Shown piece by piece: positions 62,891-64,000 of a DNA stretch of 64,000 bases. The first letter of the stretch is position 1; every line of letters begins with the position of its first letter. The stretch comes from Citrobacter sp. RHB25-C09. Lineage in GTDB: Bacteria; Pseudomonadota; Gammaproteobacteria; Enterobacterales; Enterobacteriaceae. The notes under the pieces were generated by a model that saw nothing but the letters and a program-made list of their open reading frames with translations, was not told where the DNA came from and made no database searches. The translations under genes were made by a program, and so were the position numbers. The stretch lies in contig NZ_CP057483.1 of assembly GCF_013836145.1 (NCBI RefSeq), forward strand, positions 3,286,001-3,350,000, written 5' to 3'.

Positions 62891-64000
62891 CTTTCAAACT
62901 CTCAGGTACATTGTTTAAAGAAATCATAGCCACCTTCTTATAATTCCCGATGCGGTTTTCCCTCAGTAATTCGTGTTCAGCGGTATCCACTCCCTCAGTA
63001 GCGTCAATGCCCATGATTACATCAGAGATTGAAGGTCTGTCTATGGCGCTAGTGATAAGTGCACCGCACTCAAATAGACACTCCACATCTTCACTAATTG
63101 CCTGTTGCATGATGTCATGACAGATACTCTCCTGATGCTCTGCAGCATGGTGGATACCTGTCGGATAGTAGAAAAGCCCGTCATTTAGCCACGAGAATGC
63201 TACTCCAGAACCATCACTACGTGCAGCATCGACTAGTTTCCAGAAAATCGTAAACATCCCGAGTCGCATTGCATCACGATCGAGGGAATGGTCCTTAAAT
63301 TCACTGAGTGTTTTAAATCGTCCCTTTTTATGCGGCATAGTTGCGCGTAGAAATGCCTTCATTCCCTCAACATTCAGCGCAGTAATTGTAGCCAAGTAGT
63401 CATCTAACTTTTGACATGCAGTCTGGGAGAGACTGTTTTGGTGCTCACAAAACTCTTGGTAATATGTGCCAATATCAATCTGCAAACGACTAAGGAAGAA
63501 TGCCTCATTCTCAAACGGAGCATAATCTTCGGCTTCGATTACGCCATACAGTTCTGAAAAATCGATGAATTCGCTGGCTGCAATTACGGTCTGATGACGA
63601 GTGGACTCATGTATCTTGCTATGGGTCATAATGACCTTCGAATTTACTATTGCTTCAAGCGTATTCTGAATATTCTCGACAATAAAATTTTTCCATGCGG
63701 GTTGCCCTGCAATATTAGCAAGCAGGCTGGAAAGTTCATTTCGAATGAACATATCTACTTGATTCAACGGGCAAAACGATTGTGTGACATTTCCATCTGC
63801 GTCAGGCGGAGTAGGGTAAGTATAAAATCTCACTGGTCCATAGTCAGCCACAAACGTTACCGGAACGTTCGTTACTTCACGTGCCACATGAAAGTAAGCG
63901 AGTGGTACTCCCCGTTGCCTCGCATTATCTCGTTGAGTGCTGATACCATCACTATAGGCAGAAAAGCGGGGGTCTTTGTATGCTTTTACCTGATGCATTG
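62874..64000 (-). CDS. Effector-like component of the same operon, 5' end beyond the window
   Basis: The frame is open to the window edge; the first Met visible (63,998) begins MHQVKAYKDPRFSAYSDGIS. The HQVKAY at the edge looks like the (E/Q)xK half of a PD-(D/E)xK nuclease site, as in Cap4/LmuA-type effectors, which would put the rest of the nuclease beyond the window. The 370 residues seen are helical, soluble, without a recognised domain (for example FSELYGVIEAEDYAPFENEA). As first gene it occupies the effector position of lmuA-lmuC-lmuB and ddmABC. Effector role inferred. Confidence 0.6.
   Translation of the reverse strand, partial: MHQVKAYKDPRFSAYSDGISTQRDNARQRGVPLAYFHVAREVTNVPVTFVADYGPVRFYTYPTPPDADGNVTQSFCPLNQVDMFIRNELSSLLANIAGQPAWKNFIVENIQNTLEAIVNSKVIMTHSKIHESTRHQTVIAASEFIDFSELYGVIEAEDYAPFENEAFFLSRLQIDIGTYYQEFCEHQNSLSQTACQKLDDYLATITALNVEGMKAFLRATMPHKKGRFKTLSEFKDHSLDRDAMRLGMFTIFWKLVDAARSDGSGVAFSWLNDGLFYYPTGIHHAAEHQESICHDIMQQAISEDVECLFECGALITSAIDRPSISDVIMGIDATEGVDTAEHELLRENRIGNYKKVAMISLNNVPESLKDAELD

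Larger units (their letters stand above)
58164..64000. mobile_element. Genomic island at ssrA, left part
   Basis: Begins at the tmRNA 3' end, with a CP4-57-type integrase first and a defence-like operon after it. Base composition of 59,850-64,000 is lower in G+C than the flanking core genes. The far attachment site is outside the window. Confidence 0.85.

Overview
The window is chromosomal DNA from an enterobacterium close to Salmonella, Citrobacter and Escherichia. The housekeeping genes follow one familiar order: rseC-rseB-rseA-rpoE / nadB / trmN / srmB / grcA / ung / yfiF / trxC / tapT / pat / pssA / yfiM / kgtP / an rrn operon at the rrnG position / clpB / pgeF / rluD / bamD / raiA / pheLA / tyrA-aroF / yfiL / yfiR-yfiN / yfiB / rplS-trmD-rimM-rpsP / ffh / ypjD / corB / grpE / nadK / recN / bamE / rnfH-ratA / smpB / ssrA. 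Protein identities recalled from E. coli and Salmonella are high but exact to neither, so a Citrobacter-like genus is my best guess, as an inference.

Left end (1 to about 11,046): the integrase-proximal arm of a lambdoid prophage of the Gifsy-1/Rac type. Leftward early genes (ydaS- and ydaT-like and a further small gene) face a RacR-like repressor. Downstream of the repressor, in the position rexAB holds in lambda, lies a cargo operon of a RelE/HigB-like toxin, an XRE antitoxin and a SecB-like chaperone: a toxin-antitoxin-chaperone (TAC) module. The rightward early operon (tiny genes, recE, recT, a DUF4060 gene, xis) starts at a promoter that mirrors the leftward one, each with the same operator palindrome laid over it. 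The integrase ends the element. The prophage has split lepA after its 14th codon; the orphaned lepA start remains at 11,038-11,085.

Centre (about 11,086 to 58,163): ordinary core genome with recognisable regulation. This includes a sigma-E promoter and the 51-codon rseD leader at rpoE, an FNR box at grcA, sigma-32 promoters at clpB and grpE, a CRP box at raiA, the pheA attenuator, TyrR boxes at aroF and a LexA box at recN. Two things are unusual. First, yfiR and yfiN, normally a periplasmic repressor and its membrane diguanylate cyclase, are one in-frame chimeric gene (44,564-45,877). Second, the 23S-5S spacer carries an ERIC-like element.

Right end (58,164 to 64,000): the start of a genomic island inserted at the 3' end of ssrA by a CP4-57-type integrase. 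It carries a tightly overlapping three-gene operon: an effector-like protein running off the window, a small middle component, and a zinc-hook SMC/Rad50-like ATPase. This architecture is that of the Lamassu / ABC-three-component anti-phage systems. The window therefore has candidate defence cargo on both mobile elements.
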